34,150 nucleotides of DNA from Phycisphaerae bacterium (lineage in GTDB: Bacteria > Planctomycetota > Phycisphaerae > Sedimentisphaerales > Anaerobacaceae): the NCBI GenBank assembly GCA_026386805.1, contig JAPLMX010000104.1:1-34150 (forward strand). Direction: 5' to 3'. Of this stretch, positions 32,789 to 34,150 are shown in pieces. The translations under genes and the position numbers were made by a program. The notes under the pieces are model-generated. The model was not told the DNA's origin. It saw only the letters and a program-made list of their open reading frames with translations, and did not search any database. Positions within the stretch are counted from its first letter, which is position 1; each line of letters opens with the position of its first letter.

Positions 32789-34150
32789 ATGACAAAGAGG
32801 AACCGTGTTTCAAGACGGCACACCCTTCAAGGAATGGGGATAGCAGGAGCCGCCGCATTCCTGGGCGCGGCTCGTAGTGTGCCCGTAAGGGCATCGAAAG
32901 AAACGCCTGAAAGCGTCACTACAAACGCGCGGGCGAATCCCGAGATTGCCAAGAGAGTGTTTGAGACGCCTCTGATCGACACGCACGAACACTTGATCGA
33001 AGAGAAGGAGCGGCTAACGGCTTCCCACCCGCGGGTCCAGGCAGACGACTGGAGCCTGCTGCTGAGCCACTATCTGAATTCCGACCTGCTCGTGGCCGGG
33101 ATGCCGAAGGAGGCGTATGACGCCTTCTTCTCGGCCAAGACCGACCCGATTGACAAGTGGCGGCACCTGGAGCCGTACTGGCCGGCCGTCAAGAACACCG
33201 GCTACGGCCAAGCCGTTCGAATCGCGATGCGGCAGACTTACGACGTGGAGGACCTGTCCGCCGCCACCGTGAAGAAAGTGCAGGCGGGCTACGAGCAAAC
33301 GCGCCGGGCCGGCTTCTACCGGCATATTCTCTGCGAGCTGGGAAAGATCGAGTCATGCCAAGTGAACTACCTGGGCCGGCCGTTCGGCGAGTCGGACATG
33401 CCCACGCTGCTGATGCAGGATCTCAGCATTGTCGGCATGTTCGCTGGGCCGGACCTCAACGGCTTCGGCAAGCCGACCGGCATCGAGGTCCGCTCACTGG
33501 CCGATTGGCACCGGGTCATCGACTGGTGGTTCAACAAGTACGGCAAATACGCCGTGGCGGTCAAATCGCAGAACGCCTATGGCCGGGACATCGACTACGA
33601 GCAGGTCCCCGCCGAAAAGGTCGAAGGCGTCTTCAAGAAGCGATTGGCGAACGAGTCGCTGACAGGCGAAGAGCTAAAGGCCCTGGAGGACCACTTGTTC
33701 TGGTACGCCGTGCGAAAGGCCACTGACAACAAGCTTCCGGTCAAGCTGCACACAGGTTACTACGCCGGCCAGAACAACATGCTGCTCGACCGGCTCAGCC
33801 ACAACCCCGGCTCGGCCGCGAACTTGTGCCGCAGGGCCCCCGACACTCGGTTCGTTTTCATGCACATCTGCTATCCGTACTACGAAGAGCTGCTCGCGGT
33901 GGCCAAGCAATACGCGAATGCCTACATCGACATGTGCTGGTCCTGGATCATCAACCCCGTGGCGGCCAAGGATTTCCTCAAGAAGTTCCTCGTCACGGCC
34001 CCGACCAACAAAATCCTGACCTTCGGCGGCGACTACATCCCGGTGGAGCCGGTCCTCGGTCACGCGACAATCGCTCGCCGGGGAATTACGCTGGCCCTGA
34101 GCGAGTTGGTCGAAGAAGGCTGGCTCACCCTGCCCGACGCGAGGGACCTG
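32789..34150 (+). CDS. Tat-exported amidohydrolase family protein (uronate-isomerase-like TIM barrel), truncated at the right edge
   Basis: 454 residues are visible and the frame is open to the window end. The N-terminus is a Tat-like signal, VSRRHTLQGMGIAGAAAFLGA (about residues 7-27). The metal-dependent hydrolase pattern follows: DTHEHL (His66, His68), a possible bridging Lys in AVKSQNAYG, His in KLHTGYY and MHICYP, and Asp in FGGDYIP. This order resembles uronate isomerase and amidohydrolase-2 proteins, which act on sugars or lactones. AAAGGGG precedes the ATG by nine bases. The reaction and true length remain open. Confidence 0.82.
   Translation, partial: MTKRNRVSRRHTLQGMGIAGAAAFLGAARSVPVRASKETPESVTTNARANPEIAKRVFETPLIDTHEHLIEEKERLTASHPRVQADDWSLLLSHYLNSDLLVAGMPKEAYDAFFSAKTDPIDKWRHLEPYWPAVKNTGYGQAVRIAMRQTYDVEDLSAATVKKVQAGYEQTRRAGFYRHILCELGKIESCQVNYLGRPFGESDMPTLLMQDLSIVGMFAGPDLNGFGKPTGIEVRSLADWHRVIDWWFNKYGKYAVAVKSQNAYGRDIDYEQVPAEKVEGVFKKRLANESLTGEELKALEDHLFWYAVRKATDNKLPVKLHTGYYAGQNNMLLDRLSHNPGSAANLCRRAPDTRFVFMHICYPYYEELLAVAKQYANAYIDMCWSWIINPVAAKDFLKKFLVTAPTNKILTFGGDYIPVEPVLGHATIARRGITLALSELVEEGWLTLPDARDL

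Overview
The window looks like a chromosomal segment of a GC-rich planctomycete, most likely of the Phycisphaerae/Sedimentisphaerales type. The grounds are a short prepilin-like secreted protein with a GFTLIELLVVIAIIALL leader, a beta-helix protein ending in a dockerin-like calcium repeat, many Tat-signal sugar enzymes, several ECF sigma/anti-sigma pairs, a DUF2905 protein and abundant palindromic intergenic repeats whose translations read like 'MGFSPC...WAKAHPT' or 'CETNPI'. The lineage is inferred from gene content only; no rRNA or tRNA was seen.

Region 1 (1-8115). A tightly coupled minus-strand operon carries an AmmeMemoRadiSam system: radical SAM enzyme amrS (7000-6029), a 73-residue Tat-signal peptide (6032-5811), a membrane-anchored MEMO-AMMECR1 fusion (5809-4202), and a 1293-residue membrane protein (4205-324) that joins a spermidine-synthase-like module, an FMN-binding domain and a NosR/NapH-like iron-sulfur module. 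All junctions are ATGA overlaps or 1-nt gaps. Two of these genes carry palindromic repeats inserted in frame. A divergent CorA-family transporter and a small DUF2905 protein flank the operon.

Region 2 (8252-19281). This region holds extracytoplasmic and carbohydrate functions: a beta-helix/dockerin protein, an acyl-CoA-synthetase-like enzyme, a Gfo/Idh/MocA oxidoreductase, a xylose-isomerase-like TIM-barrel protein, a PhoPQ-related hydrolase, a zinc alcohol/polyol dehydrogenase and an SDR. They are interrupted by repeat-rich spacers and an HNH protein.

Region 3 (19282-22113). This is a decaying restriction-type island on the minus strand: a DNA methyltransferase N-terminal remnant, a PLD-family nuclease, a small Cys-rich ORF and an HNH nuclease, with odd overlaps.

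Region 4 (22114-34150). Here lie a protein of the planctomycete 'STGPRT' type whose C-terminus is built from repeats, an ECF sigma factor with a membrane partner, a prepilin-like protein, an HTH/pseudo-receiver regulator, a DegT aminotransferase and two paralogous sigma/anti-sigma pairs (one sigma gene frameshifted). A TerC-family transporter and a Tat-exported amidohydrolase running off the right edge close the window.
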